NCBI GenBank assembly: GCA_963811265.1
Contig: CAWEQS010000019.1
Span: forward strand, 186,001 to 250,000
Source of the DNA: JAOUJD01 sp963811265
Lineage (GTDB): Bacteria; Pseudomonadota; Gammaproteobacteria; Burkholderiales; Burkholderiaceae_F
DNA length: 64,000 bases
Reading direction: 5' to 3'
The position numbers and the translations under genes are program-made. Position 1 is the stretch's first letter; every line of letters begins with the position of its first letter. The notes under the pieces were generated by a model. It was not told where the DNA came from. It did no database searches and saw only the letters and a program-made list of their open reading frames with translations. This document shows, piece by piece, positions 55,868-64,000 of the stretch.

Positions 55868-56437
55868 ATGATGCAAGCCCCCGACTCGACCTCGACCGAC
55901 GCGCAGCCCGACGACGAGGCCGCCAACGGCAGCGAACGCCCGAGCAAGACGCAGCGCAAGAAGGAGATGCACGCGCTGCAGGCGCTCGGAGAGCAGCTGG
56001 TGGAACTGGGCCGCGACCAGCTGGCGCAGGTCGACCTCCCGCAGGAACTGCGCGAAGCCATCGCCTTCGCACATCGCGTGACCAGCCACGAAGGCCGGCG
56101 GCGGCACATGCAGTACATCGGCAAGCTGATGCGGCAGGTCGACGCCGACGAGGTCCGCGCCGCCATCGGACGCGCCACCGGCGAGTCGCGCGCGGCGGTC
56201 GCGCTGATGCACCTTGCGGAGCGCTGGCGCGACCGGCTGCTCGCCGACGACGAAGCGCTGACTGCCTTCATGTCGGAGCGGCCCGGCGCCGACGTGCAGT
56301 GGCTGCGCGCGGCGATCCGCGCCGCCCGCCGCGAGCACGCGGCCGGTCAGCCCCCGAAGCACGCGCGCGCGCTGTACCGCTGGCTGCACGACCAACTGGC
56401 ACCCCACACTTCCAGCGAAGACGCGCATGAAGGCTGA
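55868..56437 (+). CDS. darP: DarP/YjgA (DUF615) ribosome-associated protein
   Basis: This 189-residue protein is helical and acidic at the N-terminus (DDEAANGSERPSKTQRKKEM). It has the family core SKTQRKKEMHALQALGEQLV, ITSHEGRRRHMQYIGKLMR-like sequence near 75 and FMSERPGADVQWLRAAIRAA. YjgA/DarP binds late 50S assembly intermediates. Divergence from pmbA is the usual order. Its end overlaps mog by 11 bases. Confidence 0.93.
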   Translation: MMQAPDSTSTDAQPDDEAANGSERPSKTQRKKEMHALQALGEQLVELGRDQLAQVDLPQELREAIAFAHRVTSHEGRRRHMQYIGKLMRQVDADEVRAAIGRATGESRAAVALMHLAERWRDRLLADDEALTAFMSERPGADVQWLRAAIRAARREHAAGQPPKHARALYRWLHDQLAPHTSSEDAHEG

Positions 56438-57044
56438 ACGCTCGCATCCCGACGAACTGATCCTCGGGCTCGTGTCCATTTCCGACCGCGCCTCCCGCGG
56501 CGTGTACGAAGACCAGGGCCTGCCCGCGCTGAAAGCGTGGTTCGAACGCGCGCTGAAGAGCCCGTTCCGGGCCCACGAGCGACTGATCGCCGACGAACGA
56601 GCCGCGATCGAGGCCACGCTCATCGACCTCGTCGACGACGTCGGCTGCGACCTGGTGCTGACCACCGGTGGCACCGGCCCCGCGCGCCGCGACGTGACTC
56701 CCGAAGCGACGCTCGCCGTCGCGACGCGCGAGATGCCGGGCTTCGGCGAACAGATGCGCCGCATCTCGCTCGAGTTCGTGCCGACCGCGATCCTGTCGCG
56801 CCAGGTGGGTGTGCTGCGCGAAGTCGCCGGCCACGCCGCGCTGATCCTCAACCTGCCGGGACAGCCGAAGGCGATCGCCGAAACGCTCGAAGGGCTGAAG
56901 GCGCCCGACGGCAAGGCGCTGGTGCACGGGATCTTCGCTGCCGTGCCCTACTGCATCGACCTGATCGGCGGCCCGTACATCGAAACGCACGACGCCGTCG
57001 TCAAGGCGTTTCGCCCGAAGAACGCACAGCGAAGACCAGCATGA
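56427..57044 (+). CDS. mog: molybdopterin adenylyltransferase
   Basis: This 205-residue enzyme activates molybdopterin as the adenylate before molybdenum insertion. The MoaB/Mog fold is shown by LVSISDRASRGVYEDQGLPAL, the TTGGTGPARRDVTPEAT motif near 80, MPGFGEQMR and NLPGQPKAIAETL. It overlaps darP by 11 bases at the start and the esterase by four bases at the end, so all three are probably co-translated. Confidence 0.94.
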   Translation: MKAERSHPDELILGLVSISDRASRGVYEDQGLPALKAWFERALKSPFRAHERLIADERAAIEATLIDLVDDVGCDLVLTTGGTGPARRDVTPEATLAVATREMPGFGEQMRRISLEFVPTAILSRQVGVLREVAGHAALILNLPGQPKAIAETLEGLKAPDGKALVHGIFAAVPYCIDLIGGPYIETHDAVVKAFRPKNAQRRPA

Positions 57045-57706
57045 ACGAACTGCAGTGTGTCGAAGTCCAGACGAGCCCGTCGCCGGGCGCGACCGTGATC
57101 CTGCTGCACGGCCTCGGCGCCGACGGCTACGACTTCGTGCCGGTCGTGCGTGAACTCGAAACGCACGGCGCTCCGGCCGCGCGCTACGTCTTTCCGCACG
57201 CGCCGACGATGCCGGTGACGATCAACGGCGGCTACGTGATGCGCGCCTGGTACGACATCCTCGGCGCCGACCTCGTGCGGCGCGAGGACGAGCGAGGCAT
57301 CCGGGCGTCGCAGGGCATGGTCGAGGCGCTGATCGAGCGCGAGGTGGCGCGCGGCGTCGCGCGCTCGCGCATCGTGCTCGCCGGCTTCTCGCAAGGGGGC
57401 GCGATCACGCTGCACACCGGCCTGCGCCAGCCGCAGCCGCTCGCGGGCCTGATCGCGCTGTCGTGCTACCTGCCGCTCGCCGAGTCGTTTTCGAAGGAAG
57501 CGGCGGCAGGGAGCAAGGGAGTGCCGGTGTTCCTCGCCCACGGCACGCAGGATCCCGTGGTGCCTCTGGCCCGCGGAGCCGCGTCGCGCGACGCGCTGAA
57601 GGCGGCCGGGTATGCCGTCGAGTGGCACGACTACCCGATGCCGCACTCCGTGAGCGCCGAGGAGATCAGCGACATCGCCGCCTTCATGCAGCGCGTCCTC
57701 GCCTGA
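57041..57706 (+). CDS. carboxylesterase / phospholipase family alpha-beta hydrolase
   Basis: This 221-residue cytoplasmic hydrolase has VILLHGLGADGYDFVPVVRE with the oxyanion HG, the nucleophile Ser in GFSQGG near 120, Asp in HGTQDPVVPL near 168 and His in PMPHSVSAEE near 201. It is close to bacterial carboxylesterase II and acyl-protein thioesterase types, which take short acyl esters. It overlaps mog by four bases. Confidence 0.92.
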   Translation: MNELQCVEVQTSPSPGATVILLHGLGADGYDFVPVVRELETHGAPAARYVFPHAPTMPVTINGGYVMRAWYDILGADLVRREDERGIRASQGMVEALIEREVARGVARSRIVLAGFSQGGAITLHTGLRQPQPLAGLIALSCYLPLAESFSKEAAAGSKGVPVFLAHGTQDPVVPLARGAASRDALKAAGYAVEWHDYPMPHSVSAEEISDIAAFMQRVLA

Positions 57707-57715
57707 CCCCGCGAC

Positions 57716-58105
57716 TCAGCGCCGGTCGACGCTCCAGCGTCCGGCGCCGAACGCCGCGATCATCAGCAGGCCTCCGGTGATCGCCATGTTCTTCAGGAAG
57801 AACAGCTGCTGCGTCCGGAACTGGTCCGCCGGGAAGGCCCAGAAGTTGTGGAACAGCACGCTCGCCGCGACGGTGAAGACCGCCAGCGCAAAGGCGGCCC
57901 AGCGCGCCTTCCAGCCGGCGACCAGCATCACGCCGGCGACGATCTCGAGCGCGATGGTGCCGGCTGCCAGGAGCTGCGACAGCGGCAGCCCCTTCGACGC
58001 GATGTAGCCGGCCGTGCCCTCGAACCCGCCGATCTTCCCGTAGCCGGCGTACACGAACATCGCCGCGATCAGCACGCGGCCGATGAATGCGAACGCATCG
58101 GTCAT
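57716..58105 (-). CDS. DoxX family membrane protein
   Basis: This 129-residue protein has four membrane helices and the family opening FIGRVLIAAMFVYAGYGKIGG, then GTIALEIVAGVMLVAGWKARWAA and FLKNMAITGGLLMI. ATG 58105 is preferred; an ATG four codons upstream is in frame. It follows the pirin gene on the same strand and is probably in its operon. DoxX proteins are linked to oxidative and electrophile stress, but the chemistry is uncertain. Confidence 0.9.
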   Translation of the reverse strand: MTDAFAFIGRVLIAAMFVYAGYGKIGGFEGTAGYIASKGLPLSQLLAAGTIALEIVAGVMLVAGWKARWAAFALAVFTVAASVLFHNFWAFPADQFRTQQLFFLKNMAITGGLLMIAAFGAGRWSVDRR

Positions 58106-58154
58106 CGTTGTCCTCATTCCCCTTTTCTCCTGTCGTTGCTGTTCTGGAAAGCCG

Positions 58155-58853
58155 TCATGGAAGGTCGAACGCCAGCACCTCGGCATCCTTCCCCCCGGCG
58201 AGCTCGACACGGCCGGCGTCCGTGACCATCGCCGCGTCGCCCGCGACGAGCCTCTGCCCGTCGACGTCGATCTCGCCGCGCGCCACGTGCACGTAGGCGC
58301 GCCGGCCGGGAGCGACGGCGAGCGTCGCACGCTCGTCGCCGTCGAACAGCCCCGCGTATACCCGGGCGTCCTGGTGGATCGTCACCGAGCCCTCGGCGCC
58401 GTCGGGCGACGCCACGAGGCGCAGCCGGCCGCGCTTGTCCGCGGCTTCGAACCGCTTCTCCTCGTAGCTGGGCGCGATGCCCTGCACGCTGGGCTCGATC
58501 CAGATCTGCAGGAAGTGCGTGACCTGCGCGGACGAGTGATTGAACTCCGAGTGCCGCACGCCGGTGCCCGCGCTCATGCGCTGCACGTCGCCGGGACGGA
58601 TCACCGAGCCGTTGCCCAGGCTGTCCTTGTGCGCCAGTTCGCCATCGAGCACGTAGCTGATGATCTCCATGTCGCGGTGACCGTGCGTCCCGAACCCCAT
58701 GCCCGGCGCAACGCGGTCCTCGTTGATGACGCGCAGCGGACCGAAACCCATGTGCCGCGGGTCGTAGTAGTCCGCGAACGAAAAGCTGTGAAACGACTTC
58801 AGCCAGCCGTGATCCGCGTACCCGCGTTCGGCGCTGCGCCTGGTGGCAAGCAT
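58155..58853 (-). CDS. pirin family protein (YhhW-like quercetinase)
   Basis: This 232-residue bicupin is a possible metal-dependent dioxygenase. The metal ligands lie in GFGTHGHRDMEII (two His) and in VRHSEFNHS (His, Glu-type positions) of the first cupin. It begins MLATRRSAERGYADHGWLKS, typical of pirins, with AGGAG before the ATG; a longer frame upstream is non-coding. It diverges from a LysR gene and is followed by a DoxX gene, a combination seen in quinone or aromatic stress loci. Confidence 0.92.
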   Translation of the reverse strand: MLATRRSAERGYADHGWLKSFHSFSFADYYDPRHMGFGPLRVINEDRVAPGMGFGTHGHRDMEIISYVLDGELAHKDSLGNGSVIRPGDVQRMSAGTGVRHSEFNHSSAQVTHFLQIWIEPSVQGIAPSYEEKRFEAADKRGRLRLVASPDGAEGSVTIHQDARVYAGLFDGDERATLAVAPGRRAYVHVARGEIDVDGQRLVAGDAAMVTDAGRVELAGGKDAEVLAFDLP

Positions 58854-58978
58854 GAGATAGCTCCTTGTTCGTCCCGATCCGCCCGAGGGCGGCCAAGAGC
58901 GGATCGTGCCGACATTCCCGACCAAAGACATCGGGTATAGACTCACGATCTCATTCAAACTATTTCACTTAGATTCCC

Positions 58979-59893
58979 GTGGCCAAGCTGAGCCTGGAGT
59001 CGCTGGAACTGGTCGACGCGATCGCGCGCCGCGGCAGCTTCGCGGCCGCCGCCGAGGAACTCGGCCGCGTGCCGTCGGCGGTGACCTATGCCGCGCGCCG
59101 CCTCGAGGAAGACCTGGACGTGCTGCTGTTCGACCGCGCCGGCTACCGGGCCCGGCTGACGCCGGCGGGCGAGGAACTGCTGCGCGAAGGGCGGCACCTG
59201 ATCGCCGCCGCGGACGAACTCGCGCGCCGGGTCCAGCGCGTGGCCGCCGGCTGGGAGCGCGAACTGCGAATCGCGCTCGACACGATCATTCCGTTTGATC
59301 GATTCCTGCCGCTGCTGGACGACTTCTGCGCTGTCGCGCCGACGCAGGTCCGTGTGACGGAGGAAGTCCTCGGCGGGACCTGGGATGCGCTGCTGACGGG
59401 CCGGGCGGACCTCGCGGTCGGCGCATCCGAAGAGGGCCCCGCGCCGCATCGGCTGAGCGTCGGCTACCGCTCGGAGCCGCTCGGCGCGGTCGACCTCGTG
59501 TTCGCCGTCGCGCCCTTCCACCCGCTCGCGTTACTCCCGTCGCCGCTCGACACGGCCGAGATCCGCCGGCATCGCCAGGTTGTCGTCGGCGACACCTCGC
59601 AGCAGCTCGCGCCGCGCACGACCGGCTTCACGGGCGCGATCGACGTGCTCACCGTGCCGACCATGGCCGCCAAGATCGAAGCGCAGAAAGCCGGCCTCGG
59701 CTGCGGCTACCTGCCGCGCGGACGCATCGCGGACGCGGTCGGGCGCGGCGAACTGGTGATCAGGGAAACGGACCAGGGCGAGCGCAGCAGCGCGCTGAAA
59801 GCCGCCTGGCGCCAGGACGCGCGCGGAAAGGCCGTGGCCTGGTGGATCGAGAAGCTCAGGAAGCCCGCGACGCGCGCGGCACTAACGGCGTGA
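58979..59893 (+). CDS. LysR-type transcriptional regulator
   Basis: This 304-residue regulator has an N-terminal winged helix-turn-helix (SLELVDAIARRGSFAAAAEELGRVPSAVTY at about 6-35, where Pro-Ser-Ala-Val-Thr is the recognition helix start), a linker helix to 90 and an effector domain from 92 to 295. The start is GTG. It diverges from the pirin-doxX pair with an A/T-rich 125-base gap, so it probably controls that operon and itself. Its 3' end overlaps the convergent diguanylate cyclase gene by 38 bases. Confidence 0.92.
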   Translation: MAKLSLESLELVDAIARRGSFAAAAEELGRVPSAVTYAARRLEEDLDVLLFDRAGYRARLTPAGEELLREGRHLIAAADELARRVQRVAAGWERELRIALDTIIPFDRFLPLLDDFCAVAPTQVRVTEEVLGGTWDALLTGRADLAVGASEEGPAPHRLSVGYRSEPLGAVDLVFAVAPFHPLALLPSPLDTAEIRRHRQVVVGDTSQQLAPRTTGFTGAIDVLTVPTMAAKIEAQKAGLGCGYLPRGRIADAVGRGELVIRETDQGERSSALKAAWRQDARGKAVAWWIEKLRKPATRAALTA

Positions 59894-62800
59894 CGTTCGC
59901 CGGCATGCTCGCCCCGTGCGCGAAGGCGTAGCGGTTCTTGCCCTTCAGCTTGGCGTCGTACATCGCGAGGTCCGCCAGCTGCAGCAGCCGCTCGAGGTCG
60001 CGCCCCTGCTCCGGAGCCAGCGCGATGCCGATGCTCGCCGACACCCGCAGGTCGGCCAGGCCCTCGGCGAGCGTCGCCGGCTGCGCGACCGCGCCGAGCA
60101 GCCGCTCGGCGATCTTCTCGACTTCCATCATCGAGCCGACATCGGGCACCAGCACGGCGAACTCGTCGCCGCCGCGGCGCGCAACCGTGTCCTGCGGCCG
60201 CATCACGCGCGTGAGCCGCGCCGCGATCTCCCGCAGCATCCGGTCGCCGGCTTCATGGCCGTGGCGGTCGTTGATCTCCTTGAACCCGTCGAGGTCGATG
60301 GCGAGCACGGCGCAGCTGACCTGCCGCAGTTCCGACGTGGCCAGCGCAGCCGCGGCGCGTTCGGCCAGCAGGCGGCGGTTGGGCAGCCCGGTCAGCTCGT
60401 CGTGATGCGCCTCGTGCACCGCGTTGGCCTCGCGCTGCTTCAGCGTGTCGATGTCCGCGATCACGAACACGTACTCGCCGGCCGCGATGGAGCGCGCCGT
60501 GACCTGGCACCACGCGGCGTCGTCCACGCCGAGGATCGTGCCGCGCCTGACGCGCAACTCGCGCACCACCGCCTGGTCGCGCGATCGCGCTTCGTCGGCA
60601 GCGCTCGTCACATCGACCCAGTCCTCGTGATCCACCAGCGTGCCGGCGACCGGCACTTTCGCGAGCTCGTCGGGCGGCAGGCCGGCCATGCGCAGGAACG
60701 CGTCGTTGCAGCGTTGCACCATGCCCTGCTTCACGACGGCGATCGCCTGCCCCGCGGAATCGAGCACCGTGCGCTCGACCCGCAAGGCCTCGGACAGCCG
60801 CCGCTCGCGCGACTTCAGCGCGGTGAGGTCGGCGTTCATCCCGATGAGCCCGGCGAAGCGGCCGTCGCGGTGGCGCATCGGCACTGCGCTGATCGAAACG
60901 ATGACGCGGCGCCCGTCCTGCGTGAGGTGGACCGCCTCGAGGTCGCGGATCGGCTTGCCTTCGCGCAGCGCCTCGAAGGCGTTCAGCACCGCCGGCTGCT
61001 CGACGTCCTTCGGCAGCAGCACGTCGACCGGGCGACCCAGCAGGTCGCGCGGTTCGTAGCCGTAGATCTCGCGCGCGGCACGGCGGCTGACGAAGGTCAG
61101 CGTCAGGTTGTGATCGCAGGCCCAAATGAGGCTGGCGGACGCCTCCACCAGCGACTTGTAGAGCGCCTTGCTGCGCTTCAGCTTGTCGAGCTCGAGCAGT
61201 TCGGTCGGCGACGCGATCGTGTCGAGGACCATCACCGCGTTGCTCTTCGCCCCCGTGTACGGAATGAAGTGGCTCCGCAGGTGAAGTCGCCCGCCGGAAC
61301 GGCTCGTGCGGGCGTTGACGACATCGAACGCGGCCTCGCCGCGCAAGGCCTTCTGGATGCCGTTCATCACCGCGAGCCGCGACTCGGGCTTGAACTCGAA
61401 CGCCTCGTCCCACTGGGGCCGCAGGCTCGGCGCCGCCCGCACGCCCCAGCGACGCGGCTCGTTGCCCTGCGCGTGCACGACACGGCCCTGGTCGTCGACG
61501 ATCCAGACGAGCACCGGAAGCCGCGCCAGCAGGTCACCGGCCGCCTCGCGGATCGCGGACGCGGCACCGGCGCGCGCTTCGGCGATCGTGCCGATGATCA
61601 TGTGCACGGCGCCGGAGCCGCGCGGCGCGCGCGTCATGCACACGACGCGCACGCTGCGCAGCGCGCCGGTCGCGTCGCGCAGCTGCATGCAGTCGTCGAA
61701 CACGCCGCCGCCCCGCAGCGCCGCGCGGTACTGGCCGTTGATGCGCGCGCGGTCGGCCTCCGGAATCAGGTAGGCCAGCGGGAAGGCGTGCGGATCGGCC
61801 ACGAGCCGGTTGTCCTCGGCGGCGGGGAACTCGCGCGGCACGACGAGGCGGCCGCGCTCGTCGCGGTACCAGGGCAGGCCCTGCAGGCCGCCGATCCAGT
61901 CGGCGAGCCGCAGCGCGTCCTCGAGCAGGCGCTGCTGCCTGGGCTGCGACTTCTTCTCCTCGGTCAGCGCGATCACCAGCACGGAGCTCGCCCGGCCCGG
62001 TTCCATGAAGCGGACGCGGCCCTTCCACGTCGGCCCGGGCGACGAGCGGTGCGCCGCGCGCACCTCGACGTCGACGCTCGCCGCGGTCCGGTGCTTGGTC
62101 GGATCGAGCGCCGACGCCGGCTCGGCGACGATCGACTGGTCGATCGAATTGCCGACGATGGACCGCTCGCTGCGGCCGATGAACTCGCCCGCCGCGCCGT
62201 TGATGTCGATGACGCGGTTGTCGCGCACGACGATGACGGGCGAGGGCATCGCGTGGACCGCGGCCTGCCAGCCGAATTTCGTCGGGTTGCTGACCAGCGT
62301 TGGCGGCGGCTTCCTCTCGCCGTGCCGCGCGAGCGGCTGCTGGCGCCCGATCCACCACGCCGCGAGCAGCCAGAGCGGAAACGCCAGCGCGAACACGACG
62401 TGGTCGGGCACCCGCAGCAGGCCGATCGCCGAGATGGCGATCCACGCCGCGATGTAGAGCGTCCAGGTGCGCGGCCAGCCGCCGTAGCTCAAGGCCCCGA
62501 ACAGCACGGCGCCGCTCGCGGCGTAGGCGCCCGAACCGCCGAGGAAGATCGCCGGCTTCGGGACCAGCGCGAACATCGCGGCCCACAGCGCGATGTCCGC
62601 GATCGCCGTGCCGAGGTAGGCGCGGCCGGGCGTCGAGTCGGGCGCCACGGCGATCCTGGAGTCGACGTGCGACGTCGCGACCATGAAGCGGACGGCCGCG
62701 TTCACGGCGGCAAGCGCGAGCCAGGCGAAGGCCCAGCCGCCGGCGCCCGCGCCCAGCGCGACGAACGTGGTCAGGACCGCGAGCAGCAGCAGCGCCGGCA

Positions 62801-62906
62801 GCAGGCGACGCTCGACGGCGAAGGCGGTGCGGAGATCGAACGACTGGGACGTGCTGGATCGAGCCGGCGTTCTTCGCGCAGTGGGAACGGCTCCGCTCGG
62901 CTCCAT
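59856..62906 (-). CDS. membrane diguanylate cyclase with several PAS domains
   Basis: This 1016-residue protein makes the second messenger cyclic di-GMP. The N-terminal region (about 35-190) has six hydrophobic helices. Then come PAS-like units near 215-330, 350-470, 480-590, 600-715 (LIWACDHNLTLTFVSRRAAREIYGY) and 720-840. The C-terminal GGDEF domain (845-1000) has the active motif RRGGDEFAVLV and an inhibitory I-site RPQD five residues before it, so it should be catalytically active and product-inhibited. No EAL domain is present. It overlaps the 3' end of the LysR gene. Confidence 0.93.
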   Translation of the reverse strand: MEPSGAVPTARRTPARSSTSQSFDLRTAFAVERRLLPALLLLAVLTTFVALGAGAGGWAFAWLALAAVNAAVRFMVATSHVDSRIAVAPDSTPGRAYLGTAIADIALWAAMFALVPKPAIFLGGSGAYAASGAVLFGALSYGGWPRTWTLYIAAWIAISAIGLLRVPDHVVFALAFPLWLLAAWWIGRQQPLARHGERKPPPTLVSNPTKFGWQAAVHAMPSPVIVVRDNRVIDINGAAGEFIGRSERSIVGNSIDQSIVAEPASALDPTKHRTAASVDVEVRAAHRSSPGPTWKGRVRFMEPGRASSVLVIALTEEKKSQPRQQRLLEDALRLADWIGGLQGLPWYRDERGRLVVPREFPAAEDNRLVADPHAFPLAYLIPEADRARINGQYRAALRGGGVFDDCMQLRDATGALRSVRVVCMTRAPRGSGAVHMIIGTIAEARAGAASAIREAAGDLLARLPVLVWIVDDQGRVVHAQGNEPRRWGVRAAPSLRPQWDEAFEFKPESRLAVMNGIQKALRGEAAFDVVNARTSRSGGRLHLRSHFIPYTGAKSNAVMVLDTIASPTELLELDKLKRSKALYKSLVEASASLIWACDHNLTLTFVSRRAAREIYGYEPRDLLGRPVDVLLPKDVEQPAVLNAFEALREGKPIRDLEAVHLTQDGRRVIVSISAVPMRHRDGRFAGLIGMNADLTALKSRERRLSEALRVERTVLDSAGQAIAVVKQGMVQRCNDAFLRMAGLPPDELAKVPVAGTLVDHEDWVDVTSAADEARSRDQAVVRELRVRRGTILGVDDAAWCQVTARSIAAGEYVFVIADIDTLKQREANAVHEAHHDELTGLPNRRLLAERAAAALATSELRQVSCAVLAIDLDGFKEINDRHGHEAGDRMLREIAARLTRVMRPQDTVARRGGDEFAVLVPDVGSMMEVEKIAERLLGAVAQPATLAEGLADLRVSASIGIALAPEQGRDLERLLQLADLAMYDAKLKGKNRYAFAHGASMPANVTPLVPRASRAS

Positions 62907-63150
62907 CGTGGCGTGTCGGTAGGTGCTTCTGGTGCGCAGCGCGTTGTCGGCGAAACCGCCTGCGCCTTCACGTCAAGGGCGCATCGTAGCTGGCGCCCGA
63001 TGCGCGCAGCAATCGCCGGCTGTCGGGAACCGCCGCGCCGAGCCGGAAGTGCAAGCCTTCCCGGATAATCGCAGCCCGGGCGCAGCTGCGCACCCGGCGA
63101 CTCGCCGCGTGCTCCCGGCCCGTTGCCACAACCTCTTCCGAGCCCGATCG

Positions 63151-64000
63151 ATGGCCTACCGGGGCCGGTTTGCCCCCTCGCCCACCGGCCCGCTGCACGC
63201 GGGCTCCCTCGTCGCGGCGCTCGCGAGCTGGCTCGACGCGCGCGCGGCGGGCGGCGCCTGGATCGTCCGGATCGAGGATCTCGACCCGCCGCGTGAGGTG
63301 GCCGGGGCCGGCGACGAGATCCTGCGCCAGCTCGCGGACTGCGGACTCGAGTCCGACGAACCGGTGCTGCTGCAGAGCCGGCGTTCGGACGCGTACGAAG
63401 CTGCGTTCCTGCAGCTGGCCGGCCAGGGGCTGGTGTACGGATGCGCCTGCTCGCGGAAGGACGTCGAGGCGGCGATCGCCGCGCGGCCGGGCTGGCCGGA
63501 CGGCGTCTATCCGGGCACGTGCTCGCGAGCCGCCGTCGCGCCGGCGAACGTGCGCGCCTGGCGCATCCGGGTGCCTGACGCGACGGTGTCCTTCGTCGAC
63601 CGCGCGGTCGGTCCGTACGCGCAGTCACTCGCGCGCGAAGTCGGCGACTTCGTGATCCGGCGCGCGGACGGGCTGTGGGCGTACCAGCTGGCGGTGGTCG
63701 TGGACGACGCGCACCAGCGCATCACCGACGTCGTGCGCGGGGCCGACCTGCTCGACAACACGCCGCGGCAGATCCACCTGCAGCGCGTGCTCGGCCTGCC
63801 GCCACCGCGCTACCTTCACGTCCCGGTGGTGGTCGACGAACGGGGCGAGAAACTGTCGAAGCAGACGCTCGCGCCCCCGCTGGACAGGCACGCCCCGCTG
63901 GCCGCGCTCGAAGCCGCCGGACAGCACCTCGGCCTTCCGCGCATCGGCGCGGACGACGTCGCGGCGTTCCTGCGCGTCGCCACCGAGGAGTGGAAGCAAC
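63151..64000 (+). CDS. gluQ: glutamyl-Q tRNA(Asp) synthetase, C-terminus cut by window edge
   Basis: This paralogue of glutamyl-tRNA synthetase adds glutamate to queuosine at the wobble base of tRNA-Asp. The first 283 residues are seen. The HIGH-type motif is PSPTGPLHAGS (9-19), the KMSKS-type motif is EKLSKQT near 235, and the zinc site is C98, C100, Y120, C124, as in YadB. The absence of an anticodon-binding domain cannot be fully checked, because the gene runs off the right edge close to its expected end. Confidence 0.94.
   Translation, partial: MAYRGRFAPSPTGPLHAGSLVAALASWLDARAAGGAWIVRIEDLDPPREVAGAGDEILRQLADCGLESDEPVLLQSRRSDAYEAAFLQLAGQGLVYGCACSRKDVEAAIAARPGWPDGVYPGTCSRAAVAPANVRAWRIRVPDATVSFVDRAVGPYAQSLAREVGDFVIRRADGLWAYQLAVVVDDAHQRITDVVRGADLLDNTPRQIHLQRVLGLPPPRYLHVPVVVDERGEKLSKQTLAPPLDRHAPLAALEAAGQHLGLPRIGADDVAAFLRVATEEWKQ

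Noticed and set aside
59916..63068. A 1050-residue plus-strand frame
   Set aside because: It is fully antisense to the PAS-GGDEF protein and has the biased composition of a shadow frame.

Overview
The window is chromosomal DNA of a high-GC (roughly two-thirds G+C) Gram-negative bacterium, most likely a betaproteobacterium of the Burkholderiales or a close relative. The evidence is gene order known from that group: ftsK-lolA-rarA-serS; argH divergent from algZ-algR-hemC-hemD-hemX-hemY; nadE-glnB; pmbA divergent from darP(yjgA)-mog-esterase; and three TRAP carboxylate uptake systems. A genus cannot be named from the sequence alone. No phage, plasmid, transposase or CRISPR array was seen.

Layout: 1-3490 TRAP system 1 behind a fumarylacetoacetate-hydrolase family enzyme; 3540-6453 a divergent ferric-iron ABC permease/ATPase pair around a Fur-box-like site; 6666-10447 a tight four-gene envelope cassette (MORN-repeat protein, Cys-rich HExxH protein, small D,D-carboxypeptidase, TMTC-like membrane protein with TPR); 10606-12522 an unknown gene, a divergent pyrophosphatase homologue and a membrane protein; 12650-12980 tRNA-Ser(GGA), a 122-bp structured repeat and a truncated tRNA copy; 13043-18593 acetate uptake and activation (symporter, DUF4212 subunit, TPR protein, membrane protein, acs); 18825-19257 tandem repeats, a second copy of the 122-bp repeat and tRNA-Ser(CGA), next to serS; 19272-26064 serS, rarA, a cation diffusion facilitator, lolA, ftsK; 26232-29328 a LytS-type kinase, a degenerate kinase paralogue and a LytTR regulator; 29402-33701 trxB, Smr protein, TRIC/UPF0126 protein, glnB, nadE; 33701-39746 acyltransferase, EamA transporter, ppa, aldehyde dehydrogenase, cation/proton antiporter; 39881-42897 TRAP system 2; 42992-50658 the haem/AlgZR/argH block; 50743-54303 TRAP system 3; 54431-58853 pmbA, darP, mog, esterase, DoxX, pirin; 58979-62906 a LysR regulator and a PAS-GGDEF diguanylate cyclase; 63151-64000 gluQ, cut by the right edge.

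About fifteen single-base indels break otherwise well-conserved genes (acs, ftsK, hemD, algR, argH, two TRAP genes and others). Since this set includes normally essential genes, sequencing or assembly error is far more likely than real decay. Those genes are annotated at full length with the break marked.

The most unusual signal is a 122-bp element, present once near each tRNA-Ser gene. It starts and ends with the two halves of a tRNA T-arm, encloses four hairpins, and shows base-pair swaps between its copies that preserve pairing. The pseudo-histidine-kinase paired with an intact kinase and the envelope cassette are the next most interesting.
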